Source: Fimenecus sp045631225 (GTDB lineage Bacteria; Bacillota; Clostridia; Oscillospirales; Acutalibacteraceae). From it: a DNA stretch of 64,000 nucleotides. Where the stretch lies: positions 1-64,000 of the forward strand of contig JAZQUG010000008.1 in assembly GCA_045631225.1 (NCBI GenBank), given 5' to 3'. The notes below the pieces were generated by a model. That model saw nothing but the letters and a program-made list of their open reading frames with translations, had not been told where the DNA came from and searched no databases. The position numbers were made by a program, and so were the translations under genes. Shown here one piece after another: positions 14,501 to 25,000 of this stretch. The number at the start of each line of letters is the position of its first letter. Within the stretch, counting starts at the first letter, position 1.

Positions 14501-17021
14501 TGATGTTGCGAAGAATCTTACTGCTAACGGCTTCACTAAAACAGGTTATGTGTTTAATGGTTGGAATACAAGTGCAGACGGAACAGGAACAACCTATACC
14601 GATAAACAGAGCGTTAAGAACTTAACTGCAACAAACGGTGCTACAATCAACCTTTATGCACAGTGGAAACCTATTTCATATACTATTAAGTTTGATGGCA
14701 ACGGAGCTACAAGCGGTTCAACTGCATCTATGAGTATGACTTATGATGTCGCAAAGAACCTTACTGCAAACGGCTTTAAGAGAACATCATACAACTTCAA
14801 GGGATGGAATACGAAGGCTGACGGTAGCGGTACAAGTTACAACGATAAGCAGAGTGTTAAGAATCTTACTACAACAAATGGTGCAACTATTACACTTTAT
14901 GCAAAGTGGGAATATGACCCGGTACTCGTTGTAGAACAGTGTAGTGTTTATGAAGGTACAAAGAGTGATAAAACAACACTCTTCGGTTATACAAAAGGTA
15001 ATGTCTTTGACGATTATGTTTATAAGACAGACTATCCGACAATCGGTGACACAGTATGGTATAACATTCATTTCCCGGCAGAAGCTGAAAACTTTACTGC
15101 AAGACAGTATGTAAGATACAAGGGTGGCTCTTGGACCACAAGAGATGTTACACTCAGTAGCTCAAACACATCATCACAGTATTTCCCGATTCAGTTTACA
15201 GGTAACTATAAGAAAATTACTGCAGGTCAGCAGTATTTTGAAATTGAAGCTAAAACTGATTGGATTGATTCATCAGGTAATGTCAAGAAAAGCGGTGCTG
15301 TTAAGACTTTTTATATTCCTATTAAACCCGTAGTTCACAGAACTCAGGTTCAGGCAACAGGATATGAAGGCTCTGTTGTGGCATACAATGGCTCTGCAGG
15401 TTCAAGCGGTAAGCTCTATTCCGGTCAGCATATTAAGATTGCATATAAATATACGGCTGATAACACATGGTCTGCAATCGAGTATTTAAGAGGTTCAATG
15501 TATCACTATAACGGCTCTAAATGGGCAACTGTTTACACCTCTAATGACGGTTATGATGCTGCAAAGAATAAAGCAGGTATTTCAAAGGATTCACCTATAA
15601 CACTCAACAGTTCAATAGGAACTTATACAGTTCCCGTAACAACGCAGAACAAGTTGAGATTTAAGCTTGATACTTGGTGGTTCAGCGATAAGACAAATAC
15701 TCTTGAAGAAACTTGGTATGATATTCCCGTTGTAAAAGCTGACGTAGCTTTATCAAAAATAACGTTGATAGATTCATCAACTAATGCAACTCTTGATCCA
15801 AATACTCTTAAAGCAGGACAGAGTGTTCTTGTAAGATACACTTATAAAAACAATACTGATGTTAAGGTATATGTTGAAGGCTTTAAGAATGACAAGTCAC
15901 AGATTGGCGGTGTTTATGCTATCCCTGCAAAATCGTCAATTAATGTTGACGGTTACAGATTTATTGTTCCTAACAAGAGAAATATCAGTATTTGGGGCGG
16001 TGTTTATCTTGAAGGTATGGGCATTTATAATACAGATTATGAATCAAACGGCAGTAACAATGCCTTGACATTAAGCTGTAAGGTTAAGCATCCGTTGTCA
16101 CTTCAGCCGATTACTCCTAATGCTGACTACAGAGAAAATACCGAGGTTATTACAAGCTATTGGCTTAAAAACTCATATTCAGATGATTATACCCCTGCAG
16201 AAGATGTATCAATTAAATTCTGTGTATATAAGGGTTCAAACCTCATATACAGTTATACAAAGACAAAAGCAGTTGTTCCCGGAGGTCAAAACAACTTGAT
16301 TTATTTCAAGTGGAAAGTGCCGATTGGGTTTAATAATGCTGATGTCAAGATAACAGCAGAAATCGTTGATGATGGTGCATCATATAACAAAGTTGAAAAG
16401 AGTTATTCAACAATACCGTATAAGATTGTTCAGACCCCTGATACACAGTTCGAGAAGAAATCTCCGTCAGGCTTTGAAATTCCCTCAGATACTTCTACAA
16501 GAGGTACAGCTTGCGAATGGTGGGAATACACCTATGTGAACGGTGAGTTTGTGAAGACACAGTATTATACAGGTCTTGCAAGTGGCTCAATTAAAATTGA
16601 ACCGAAGAACACTCAGACAGCAACAAAGAACGGCAGCTATTGGTATATGAACTCAGGTTACGGAATTACAATGTCGCTTACCAACGGAGTTAAGATAACA
16701 AACGGTAGTTATCCGTCTGCTCCGGAAGGTTCATATACTCTTCCTCAGTATGGTTATGCCTACTTCCCTGAATACGGATATTCAAAGGACAGCGGAAAGA
16801 TAACTACACTTAATCTTTCAAACGGTAAATGGATTTTCTCTGCTACCGGTTCTTATGGTAATGTTCACTTTACTCCTCTTTGGTATCCCGACGGGGAATA
16901 TATCGTAAGAGTAGAACTTACTGATATGTGGACACCTTCAGGTATGATGAAGAATGAGTATAAATCAAATCGAATTATAATCAAAGATTCGGCTTATGAC
17001 GATTGGTATGTAGGTCGATAA
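11502..17021 (+). CDS. Giant secreted InlB-repeat (Flg_new) surface protein
   Basis: 1839 aa. A signal peptide (IIIKKIISILLVLCTLLSAI to AFA) is followed by a head domain (about 30-275), then ten Listeria/Bacteroides-type beta-grasp repeats of about 66 residues from residue ~280 to ~1140. Each canonical repeat runs from YTIKFNGNGSTGG through WNTKADGSGT to LYAQW. Units 2 and 8 are longer and divergent. A large beta-rich C-terminal region (about 1145-1839) has no LPXTG. Likely cell-surface adhesion or ICE mating contact. Start is uncertain: ATG 11502 sits almost on its AAAGGAAG site; a rare ATT at 11508 or 11511 would be better spaced. Confidence 0.85.
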   Translation: MIIIKKIISILLVLCTLLSAIPYSAFALSWDGSSAGGSTNAVNGSSTGYVIRSTSDSACVVGYRFSAVNSSGGMKVTKVIDVYRNTSNGDNAYSTSAKFSTKYNKKQIITNKNAKLTTTYNQTNCYKEKDMGFTTTLPNPSGVETWQSYEANINKVLSKLGVGSVSNMVYGDKVVIEPLFDVCLAGEYQALTVSEMAYCGRSVLGGSSKGGSSDGTSKTWGFIANYTNRIWPNKLYTPDGQGLWTAASAIGSSSKETFDNIISKGYGAGIAYNETTNKTYTIKFNGNGSTSGSMSNLSMTYGVAKNLTANAFSKTGNAFVKWNTKADGSGTSYTNKQSVKNLTSTQGGTVNLYAQWEPYILTVNYHANGGNTTSTMFKLVDGYVYWKSLDMKVSQTVEYNNTVGIFKASNYDLYKTGYTTSSWTTKADGGTEVTYDSTKKTSDFASNITTGDRSITLYAKWIPNTYTIKFNGNGNTGGSTANMSMTYDVAKSLTANGFTKTGYVFDGWDTKADGSGTDYTNQQSVKNLTTTNGATINLYAKWKPITYTINFNGNGSTGGSTASMSMTYDVAKNLTANGFTKTGYIFDGWDTKADGSGTDYTNKQSVKNLTSTNGATVTLYARWKPITYTIKFNGNGSTGGSTAQMTMTYDVAKKLTANGFTKTGYYFSGWNTKADGSGTSYYNQQNVKNLTTTNGATITLYAQWSTNSYTIAFDGNGNTGGTTSSMTMKFDQTKNLTANGYTKTGHHFVKWNTKADGSGTNYSNQQSVKNLTSTNGATFYLYAQWSPNTYTINFNGNGATSGSTASMSMTYGVAKNLTANGFVRTGHYFNGWNTKADGSGTSYKNQQSVKNLTATNGGSVTLYAQWVPYHLDVYYNANSGSINSDTYYLSSNDIYVKSSSSKYYQRWTYDTAISSGLINASTFDIYKTGYTFTKWGTSSSGGTLYDQDDTTLKPSTLNSGIKNGNVTLKLYAQWKPNTYTIKFFGNTHTGGSTASMSMTYDVAKNLTANGFTKTGYVFNGWNTSADGTGTTYTDKQSVKNLTATNGATINLYAQWKPISYTIKFDGNGATSGSTASMSMTYDVAKNLTANGFKRTSYNFKGWNTKADGSGTSYNDKQSVKNLTTTNGATITLYAKWEYDPVLVVEQCSVYEGTKSDKTTLFGYTKGNVFDDYVYKTDYPTIGDTVWYNIHFPAEAENFTARQYVRYKGGSWTTRDVTLSSSNTSSQYFPIQFTGNYKKITAGQQYFEIEAKTDWIDSSGNVKKSGAVKTFYIPIKPVVHRTQVQATGYEGSVVAYNGSAGSSGKLYSGQHIKIAYKYTADNTWSAIEYLRGSMYHYNGSKWATVYTSNDGYDAAKNKAGISKDSPITLNSSIGTYTVPVTTQNKLRFKLDTWWFSDKTNTLEETWYDIPVVKADVALSKITLIDSSTNATLDPNTLKAGQSVLVRYTYKNNTDVKVYVEGFKNDKSQIGGVYAIPAKSSINVDGYRFIVPNKRNISIWGGVYLEGMGIYNTDYESNGSNNALTLSCKVKHPLSLQPITPNADYRENTEVITSYWLKNSYSDDYTPAEDVSIKFCVYKGSNLIYSYTKTKAVVPGGQNNLIYFKWKVPIGFNNADVKITAEIVDDGASYNKVEKSYSTIPYKIVQTPDTQFEKKSPSGFEIPSDTSTRGTACEWWEYTYVNGEFVKTQYYTGLASGSIKIEPKNTQTATKNGSYWYMNSGYGITMSLTNGVKITNGSYPSAPEGSYTLPQYGYAYFPEYGYSKDSGKITTLNLSNGKWIFSATGSYGNVHFTPLWYPDGEYIVRVELTDMWTPSGMMKNEYKSNRIIIKDSAYDDWYVGR

Positions 17022-17032
17022 AAATTCACTTT

Positions 17033-17062
17033 AAGGGCGGCTGAAAAAGTCGCCCTTTACTT
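17033..17062 (+). terminator. Terminator after the InlB-repeat gene
   Basis: A 9-pair stem (AAGGGCGGC with GTCGCCCTT, one G/T pair), loop TGAAAAA, followed by the short T-rich TACTTTG. Modest T-run, so it may be partial. Confidence 0.65.
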
Positions 17063-17080
17063 TGTAAATCAAAGGAGATG

Positions 17081-17689
17081 ATGAATTTGAATGAAGAAAA
17101 AAGAATGGCGGGAACTTATGAAGTAATCCACGCCTTTGAAATTGGCAAGAAAGAAATCATAATCGGCAGAGATGTTAATGCATCACCCGATGAAAGATTT
17201 GTTGTTGCCAACTATGAAAATAACGGCATATTTGAAAGATATGTTGATGCACTTGTCGGAAATGATTACGCAGAAATCTCAAAGATTTTTGCTGAACGAA
17301 TAAAGAATGAAGCAGAACTTGTTATTGAAGAAATCTCAAAAATTGAGGTTGATACTGCACCTATTTATGCTGATGGATGCACCGTTATTAAGTCTGAAGA
17401 CTCTATCAAAAATAAGGTTGTAGTTATAAGAGCTGATGTATTTAAGCCGGAATATCAGATTGCAACAATGCAGTTGCAGCTCTGTACGGGTGGTTTTGGT
17501 GCAGAGCGTAATTCAAGAGGTTCAGCCTGCTTCTGCACTAACTTATACAGCGGTAAAGAATCAAGATATGAACGTCGTGATATTCTCGGTGTCATTGAAA
17601 AGGACAAACTCCCCGATTGGGCAAAGCAGAGATTAGATGAAGTTCAGAAAGAACGAGCCGAAAAGAGAAAGGAAAGGGATGCACGATGA
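17081..17689 (+). CDS. ICE accessory protein of unknown function
   Basis: About 202 aa. A recognisable C-terminal block, CTGGFGAERNSRGSACFCTN then KDKLPDWAKQRL, is of a type common in Clostridia ICE proteins encoded next to the giant helicase. The N-terminal half is unrecognised. Three starts are possible (ATG 17078, ATG 17081, TTG 17087) relative to AAAGGAG at 17071-17077. It overlaps the next gene by 4 nt (ATGA). Soluble; cytoplasmic role in DNA transfer is inferred from context only. Confidence 0.7.
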   Translation: MNLNEEKRMAGTYEVIHAFEIGKKEIIIGRDVNASPDERFVVANYENNGIFERYVDALVGNDYAEISKIFAERIKNEAELVIEEISKIEVDTAPIYADGCTVIKSEDSIKNKVVVIRADVFKPEYQIATMQLQLCTGGFGAERNSRGSACFCTNLYSGKESRYERRDILGVIEKDKLPDWAKQRLDEVQKERAEKRKERDAR

Positions 17690-18639
17690 ATGATTTGTAT
17701 ATAACTCCGATTACAACAACACTTGAAAAATACACATTCAAACAAAGTAATCAGCTGTATCAGCAGACAGGCTGTATAGGTTATCTTCGTGCTGACTTAG
17801 GTTCAAGCGGTAAAGAGTTTCATTCTACTTGGAACGAAACCTGCTCTTTCTTTAAGACGGATGAATTCTCAAAGGAATTTGATGATGTTATCAATGCACT
17901 TCGACTTGATGATAAGTACGGCAAAATGCTCGGTGACAGAACAAGTCTTTCAAAGTATTGCCACGATAATGCAAAGCAGTACACCGGAGATGATAAACAG
18001 TATTTCGGCGTAAGAGTTGATACAGATAATCACACTTATCTGTTAAGGCTCAATCCGAACAGAGGTGAATATAACCTCTACTGTTATTGTTATGTAAAGA
18101 AGTATCTTGAAACACAGCTTGTTCAGGCAAGTAAGGGTATCCGGTTTATAACCCCTCATTACAGAGAAATATTCAGAATACCAGATGGTGATAAAATCAA
18201 AATTACCCATTCAGACGGTGAAAGGTATTATAAAACCTGCAGATATATAGATGATTATCACACAGAGGTTGGTGACAGACTCTATCATATCTGTGAGTTC
18301 GCAGAGATTATGGAGAGAAACGGAAGTACAGTAATTCCTTTTCGTTCTTCTCTTCCAAAGCTTTGTTATGCCATTCATCCTGAAAGTGAAAAACTTATTA
18401 TCATCACCAAAGGTGAAAAAGAATTTGTCGATGTAACTGATGAGCGTAACACACCTGAACAAAACAGACAGCTTGCAGATGGACATAATTCTGAAATGGG
18501 CGTTACCAAAGCTCAGAAAGAAGCTATGCTCGGCGGTATTACTAACGGTTGGCAGACACCATCTGCTAATCCGCAGAACTATAACGAACAAGGCAAGTTT
18601 ATTCATTCTAAACAGTACGAGCGAGGTGAAGCACGATGA
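17686..18639 (+). CDS. LPD28-type accessory protein of the ICE
   Basis: 317 aa. The central block YREIFRIPDGDKIKI through YIDDYHTEVGDRLYHICEFA (about 165-205) matches the large polyvalent protein-associated domain LPD28 as I remember it. The N-terminal block TGCIGYLRADLGSSGKEFHSTWNE is also characteristic of this ICE family. LPD domains occur in phage and ICE polyvalent proteins that travel with DNA. Starts in the stop codon of the preceding gene. Function unknown. Confidence 0.7.
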   Translation: MNDLYITPITTTLEKYTFKQSNQLYQQTGCIGYLRADLGSSGKEFHSTWNETCSFFKTDEFSKEFDDVINALRLDDKYGKMLGDRTSLSKYCHDNAKQYTGDDKQYFGVRVDTDNHTYLLRLNPNRGEYNLYCYCYVKKYLETQLVQASKGIRFITPHYREIFRIPDGDKIKITHSDGERYYKTCRYIDDYHTEVGDRLYHICEFAEIMERNGSTVIPFRSSLPKLCYAIHPESEKLIIITKGEKEFVDVTDERNTPEQNRQLADGHNSEMGVTKAQKEAMLGGITNGWQTPSANPQNYNEQGKFIHSKQYERGEAR

Positions 18640-18654
18640 GCTTCATCGTCAGAA

Positions 18655-18816
18655 ATGAAAGTTGATGAAAAGAAATTAGGTTGTAAAAATTGCAGATACC
18701 GAAACGGATATGTGTGTAATATCTGTTGGAAAAAAGTATATGAAGAATTCTACGATGGAAAGGAGAAGAAAAATGGCAAAGAAAATGAAAATAAGCAAAA
18801 CTCAAATGAAATTTGA
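18655..18816 (+). CDS. Small two-CxxC zinc-binding protein, 53 aa
   Basis: An ORF beginning MKVDEKKLGCKNCRYRNGY with a second pair CNIC twelve residues after the first (GCKNC...VCNIC). The charged tail is read in a different frame from the next gene, whose first 44 nt it overlaps. No clear ribosome binding site; it starts 16 nt after the previous stop and would depend on coupling. The spacing of cysteines is the main reason for calling it. Confidence 0.45.
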   Translation: MKVDEKKLGCKNCRYRNGYVCNICWKKVYEEFYDGKEKKNGKENENKQNSNEI

Positions 18817-19075
18817 AGTAATTGAAAAACTTGCTTCACTTGGCATTAACACTGAAGAACAGCTTGAAAATCTGACACCAAAGGAGCTGTTAGGTGTAGA
18901 AAGTCTTTCTTTTAAAGAGATTGAACTTATAGGACAGCTTCAGGAATGTGTAAATGAAAACTTGTTGTTTTCCTTTCTTACCGCAGATATGACCTTCGCT
19001 ACAGAAGAACCAAAACCTGAAAAACCAACAAAAAAGAAGAAGGCAGACAGTGAGGTGATTTCTGATGGCGAGTAA
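18773..19075 (+). CDS. Hypothetical 100-aa protein upstream of the giant helicase
   Basis: ATG 18773 has a perfect AAAGGAG at 18759-18765 with 7-nt spacing, so a longer in-frame form starting at 18710 is rejected. Composition is basic at the N-terminus, then helical (EVIEKLASLGINTEEQLENL, like a helix-hairpin or HTH-type bundle), with a Lys-rich tail. It overlaps the helicase gene by 11 nt. No family recognised. Confidence 0.7.
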   Translation: MAKKMKISKTQMKFEVIEKLASLGINTEEQLENLTPKELLGVESLSFKEIELIGQLQECVNENLLFSFLTADMTFATEEPKPEKPTKKKKADSEVISDGE

Positions 19076-22000
19076 GCTGCAGATAATCACAGCTATGTTC
19101 AATGATGAAGTAGGTAAAGTTACAAGCAATCTTGATAATTGGACATCCTTTCTGAAAACAGCATCCAATAATTTTAAATACAACTTCGTTGAACAGATCT
19201 TAATTTATTCTCAAAGACCTGATGCAACTGCCTGTGCAGAGATAGGTTTTTGGAATGACAAAATGCATCGTTGGGTTAATCGAGGAGCAACGGGTATTGC
19301 ATTGTTTGATTATTCAGGCAGTTATCAGAAGTTACGATATGTATTTGATGTTTCTGATACTAATTCATTTTACGGTTATGAGGTTCCCAGATGGGAAGTT
19401 AAAGACCGTTATCACGATGAAGTTGCAGAAGCACTTACAAATGCTTTCGGTGATACAGCCGAGGGCGGACTTGAAAGCGTAATTGATGATACTGCAAGAA
19501 ATATGGTTGAGGATAATATTCTTGATTATCTATCTACCGTTAATGACAGTAAATACGGCAGTTTCCTTGAGGAACTTGATGAAGACAATATTTCGGTTAT
19601 CTTGAAAAATGCACTTTCTGCTTCAATCGGTTATATGATGATGACAAGGTGCGGTATCAATGCTGATGAATATTATGACCGTGAAGATTTTGAAGATATT
19701 TTTAATTTCAATACCCCGTCAAGTGTTATTGCAATGGGTATGGCAGTAAGTGATATTGCTGAAATGGGACTTCGTGAAATCGAAAGCACCGTAAAAAATA
19801 TCGAAAAAAATGAGAAAAAACAAAATCGCACATTTGTCAAAGCAAAAGAAACCGAGTATGATGAAGGTGTAAAAACAAAAAACGAAACCGAAAGGAGCAA
19901 TGAAAATGTCACAGATGACTTACAGAACAGTGGGAGATTATCAGATTCCGAACCTGACCTTACCGACAGAGGAGAACGATACTCTTGGGAAGTACGGTAT
20001 GTTGAGGAAGAAATTCCTGATGGAACACAGGAAAGTCTATTTCGCACAGATGATAGCTTCGGGCGAGCTGATGCGAACAATCAAACAGACGGAAACCGAA
20101 GCGGAACAGATGATGACTCAGCTTACAGAACAGTTGATGAAGTCACAGGGAGTGACGGAGGAGCTGAAAGAGCAGAATCAGATGCAGTGGGTTCGTATAA
20201 TGAACAACATCAGGATGACAGCCGAGGAAACAGTTCTGAAGGAACTGATTTACAGTTAAGCGGACATGACTTTGATGCTCGTTGGAACGGTGTTGAGTAT
20301 TTCCACTTAGAAAAACAAAAAAGTGAGTTAATTAAATCTTTCTTAACTCCACACAGAGAAGAAATCGCTATGTTCTATGAAAGTCACCAAGACAAAAAAG
20401 AACGTAGCGATTTTATTAAGTCTTTCTTTAATTCGCAACCTTATGAAACAACGCTTTCAAATGGTGTAAAGGCAGGTTTTGAAGCATATTCTGATGCTAT
20501 CAGATTGTGGCGTAATGATGGAACGGAACTTCGGGAAGCTTGGGAGAAATGGTTTCAGGTCGAGAATTCTGTTTTCGGTCTGATACTGATTGAAGAATGG
20601 ACAGAGCCGCAGGCTTTATTGTTGCCCGGTGTTGATAGTCAGCTTGAATTTATCGGCACTAAAGTAAAGGATGCTGTTCTTCCATTACCACAAGGTGCTA
20701 TTGACTATGTGCTTGGTAGAGGTAGTGGCTTTAGCGAAGGTAAAATGCGTGTGTATCGACAGTTTACTGAAAGTCTTTCAAAAGAAGATAATATCAAATT
20801 TTTGAAAAATGAGTATGGTACAGGAGGCGGTACAAGTGTTATCCCCGGTACAGGTTATTGGGAAAATCACGATTCAAAAGGTATTGAGATTTCAGACCAT
20901 TACAGTGTACCCGAAAGACGAACTCTCCTTAAATGGAACTATGTTGAAAAGCGTATTTCCGAGCTTATAAAATATGACAGATATTTGAGCCCGAAAGAAA
21001 AGGAAATGTATCCACAGTGGCTTGATGAAAGAATAGCAAAAGAAGCAGCATGGAAAAAGACAAATGAAATTCGTCAATTTATTCGTGAAGCTCCCGAAGA
21101 AAAACAAGCACCTAAAGAATACAGATACGAATATAACCTTGGTGATACGGTGTATATCGGTGCAGATGAATACACTATTCTTTCACTTGAAGACCCTGTA
21201 ATTCTCAATGACAGCCAATATCCGTTATTCAACAAAGAATTCTCTAAGGCTGACTTTGAGAAGAAAGTAAAAGAAAACCCTGCCAACAACCATTTAAGAG
21301 TTGAAGTTGCAGTTGAAAGACCTGTTATTAATAACGAACCCGAAACAGAGGTTGATGACAGTAATAAGCCTGACTTCTTGATTCAGTATGAGCAGGTAAA
21401 AAAGGAAAATCCCGAAGGTGTACTTCTTATGCATACAGGCGGGTTCTATATTGCATTTGGCAAGGATGCTCAAACACTTTCAAAGCACACACATTATACT
21501 GCTCCGGGAAAAAATTTCTACGGAAATGTCTTTACTCCTTGTTGTGAAGTTCTTGACTTCAATCTCAGCTATTGTCAGAAAGAGCTTTACGCAAATAATA
21601 ACATTAATATTGTTATTATGGAGGTTGACAAAGGTGTTGTTGACAGATTTCCGACACCATCAGTTGAAATAACCGAAACATTGGATGCAAACTATACGGA
21701 TGCTTTCTTTATAAACGATGGCAGTAATAATGTTGAGTGGGTATATTACAATCCTGACGGCAATGACGGTAAGGGACAGTTCGTTAATAACCTTATCACT
21801 TATGAGGATATTCTAAAGGCAGCAGAGCTTCATACGGATGAAAAAGAGTTCTTTGATTATCTCGGTTCTGTTGCTAAACAGACACTTTCCGATTACGGCA
21901 CAAAAGAATATAAGGAAGATTATGAGTATTTCCATTCTGCTGTTGATTTGACCGATTGCACAAAGGAAACTATGCAGGCTCTTATTGAAGAAGCAAAGAG

Positions 22001-25000
22001 CATAGAAAAGCCTATATTGAGTTTTGTTCAACCGGAAACGAAAGAAACTGAAGTATTATATAAGGTTCTTTCTGCATTAAAGATTGACGATATTGACCTG
22101 ACTTATGAAGGTGGTATTCTTGTTGCAAGAGATTATGACAATATCTGGAGTGGTAAAGAGCTATACAAATTCCTTATAGATGAAGTTTTTGTTTTTCAGG
22201 ACGATGGAACAATACTCGGAATTGATGATACTCTTCTTAATGAGTTTATTGTGCTGTGTAATGAAAACAAAGTTGATTTTGTTGACAACAGATACTCCCC
22301 GTTATATCGCAGTTATCTTTCCGAAAAGGCTGAAAACTCTGATAAGATATTACTTTATCAGGTCGGTGATTTCTTTGAAGTCTTTAATGATGATGCAAAG
22401 ACAGTTGCAGAAATGCTTGAACTCGTGCTTACTTCAAGAGCAATAGGCAGAGATGAAAGAGTACCAATGGCAGGTTTTCCTCGCCATAGACTTGAATCAT
22501 ATCTCAATATGATAACCGACAGAGGTTTTGATGTTGCTGTGTGTTCTCTTGAAAATGGTGAGAGAAAAACCTATACGATTGTTTCTCAAAACAAGGAAGA
22601 CCCCGTTGAAAGTAAGCCTGTAGGCAGAATTGATTATCTTCATACAGACGGCAAGGTTCGTGAAAGTATTGAATATACAAGCGAATATCAGTTTGTAAAA
22701 GATATTAAGGATGAAAACTACTACGGAACTCCGATGTCAATAATTGTTTATGCCGATAAAGATGGCAATACAATTCCTATTGATTTTGCAACGGAACTTG
22801 ACCCACCGCCACAGAGTTTTGATATTGTTTCAAGTCCTTATATTGATAAAACACTTTCAGAAAGACTTGTTGACTTTTTTGAAAACTATGATTTCTACGG
22901 CTTCAGAGATACTCTTGAAATCGGTGAAACTAAAGAAGATGCAGCAGACAAACTTGCTTTTGATTTACAAAATCCTCATTCATTGGATTCTGCTATTGCA
23001 GAGTTGGAAAGCATTGCATCATCCGAGGAAACAGAACCCGTAGATAAGGAAACAGCTCTTATTTTAATTGAAGAACTGAAACAGGAGCGAGAAAAAATTT
23101 CATTCATACCTGATTCAGAGCTTATCGGTAAAGAGGTCATAATTGATGGTGATAAATATATCATCGAAAAAATCGACCCTGTATTTGGTGATGTATCAAT
23201 GAGAGATACAACATCAATTTACCCTATAAACAGAGTTGAAAAGATAGGTTTTGTTCGTGAGCATTTAGCTCCTATTCAGCAGGAATATACAACTGAAAAG
23301 GTTGCTGAATATCCTGCCGTAGAAAACGGACTTCCTTATGACATTGTTGTAGAAACAATTAAGACGGAAGAACCTACTCTTACTCCTCCCACTTGGGAAG
23401 AAAAGAAAGAGAAAGTCACAACACTTCATCCTACTATTCCTGATAGTGAGAAACACAATTTCAGAATAACAGATGATAATTTAGGTGTTGGCGGACCGAA
23501 AGAGAAATTTCGGAACAATATGGCGGCTATCAATCTCTTGCACGAGCTTGAATTTGAAAACCGTCTTGCAACTCCTGAAGAACAGGAAATACTTTCAAAG
23601 TATGTTGGCTTCGGTGGTCTTGCTGATGCTTTTGACGAAAGCAAAGCAAATTGGGCAGAAGAATACAAGGAACTTATTGTAACACTCTCTCCCGAAGAAT
23701 ATGCTGCAGCAAGAGAAAGCACACTTACTGCTTTCTATACACCTCCTGTAGTTATCCGTGCTATGTATGAAGCACTCGGTAATATGGGATTTAGCGAAGG
23801 TAATATTCTTGAACCGTCTTGCGGAACGGGTAACTTTATAGGTATGATTCCTGACAATATGCAGAAGAGTAAATTCTTCGGTGTTGAGCTCGACAGTTTA
23901 ACAGGTCGTATTGCACAGCAGTTGTATCAGAAATCAGGTATCACAGTACAGGGTTATGAAAACGCATCACTCCCCGACAGTTTCTTTGATGTTGCCATAG
24001 GTAATGTGCCTTTCGGTCAGTTTAAAGTAATTGATAAAAAGTACGATAAGAATAATTGGCTTATACACGATTACTTTTTCGGAAAGACATTTGATAAGGT
24101 TCGCCCCGGTGGTGTAATTGCGTTTATCACTTCTTCGGGTACTATGGACAAGAGAAACTCAAATGTCAGAAAGTATATAGCACAAAGAGCCGAGCTTCTC
24201 GGCGCTATTCGTTTGCCGAATAACACTTTTAAGGCTAATGCAGGTACAGAAGTAACATCAGATATTCTCTTCTTGCAGAAAAGAGATACTCTTGTAAATG
24301 ATGAGCCCGATTGGGTTCACCTTGACCGTGATGAGAACGGTAATGAATACAACAAGTATTTTATTGACCATCCTGAAATGGTACTCGGTGAAATGGTTAT
24401 GGAGTCATCGCAGTTCGGTCATTCCTTGACTTGTAAACCTTATGAGGACAGAAATCTTTCTGACCTTTTAAGTGAAGCAGTACAGAATATTCACGCAGAG
24501 ATAACAGAGTTTGATATTTCGGAAATCGGTGAAGTTGAAGATAATTCAGTTCCTGCAGACCCGAATGTTAAAAACTTTAGCTTTACAGTTGTTGAGGATA
24601 AGATATATTATCGTCAAAACAGCAGAATGAACCCTGTTGATGTTTCTGCAACTGCCGAAAACAGAATTAAGGGAATGATTAAAATCCGTGATTGTGTAAG
24701 AGAGCTTATACGACTTCAAACGGATGATTATCCCGATTCTGCTATTCTTTCTGCACAGGAAAGATTAAACACCTTGTATGACGATTTTACAAAAAAATAC
24801 GGAATTCTCAATGCAAGAGCTAACAGGTTAGCCTTTGCTGATGACAGTTCATATTGTTTACTTTGTTCTCTTGAAATCATCGGTGAAAACGGTGAACTTA
24901 AACGAAAAGCGGATATGTTTACCAAGAGAACAATTAAACCTCATATTAAGGTAACATCTGTTTCAACTGCAAGTGAAGCACTCGCTGTTTCAATCGGTGA

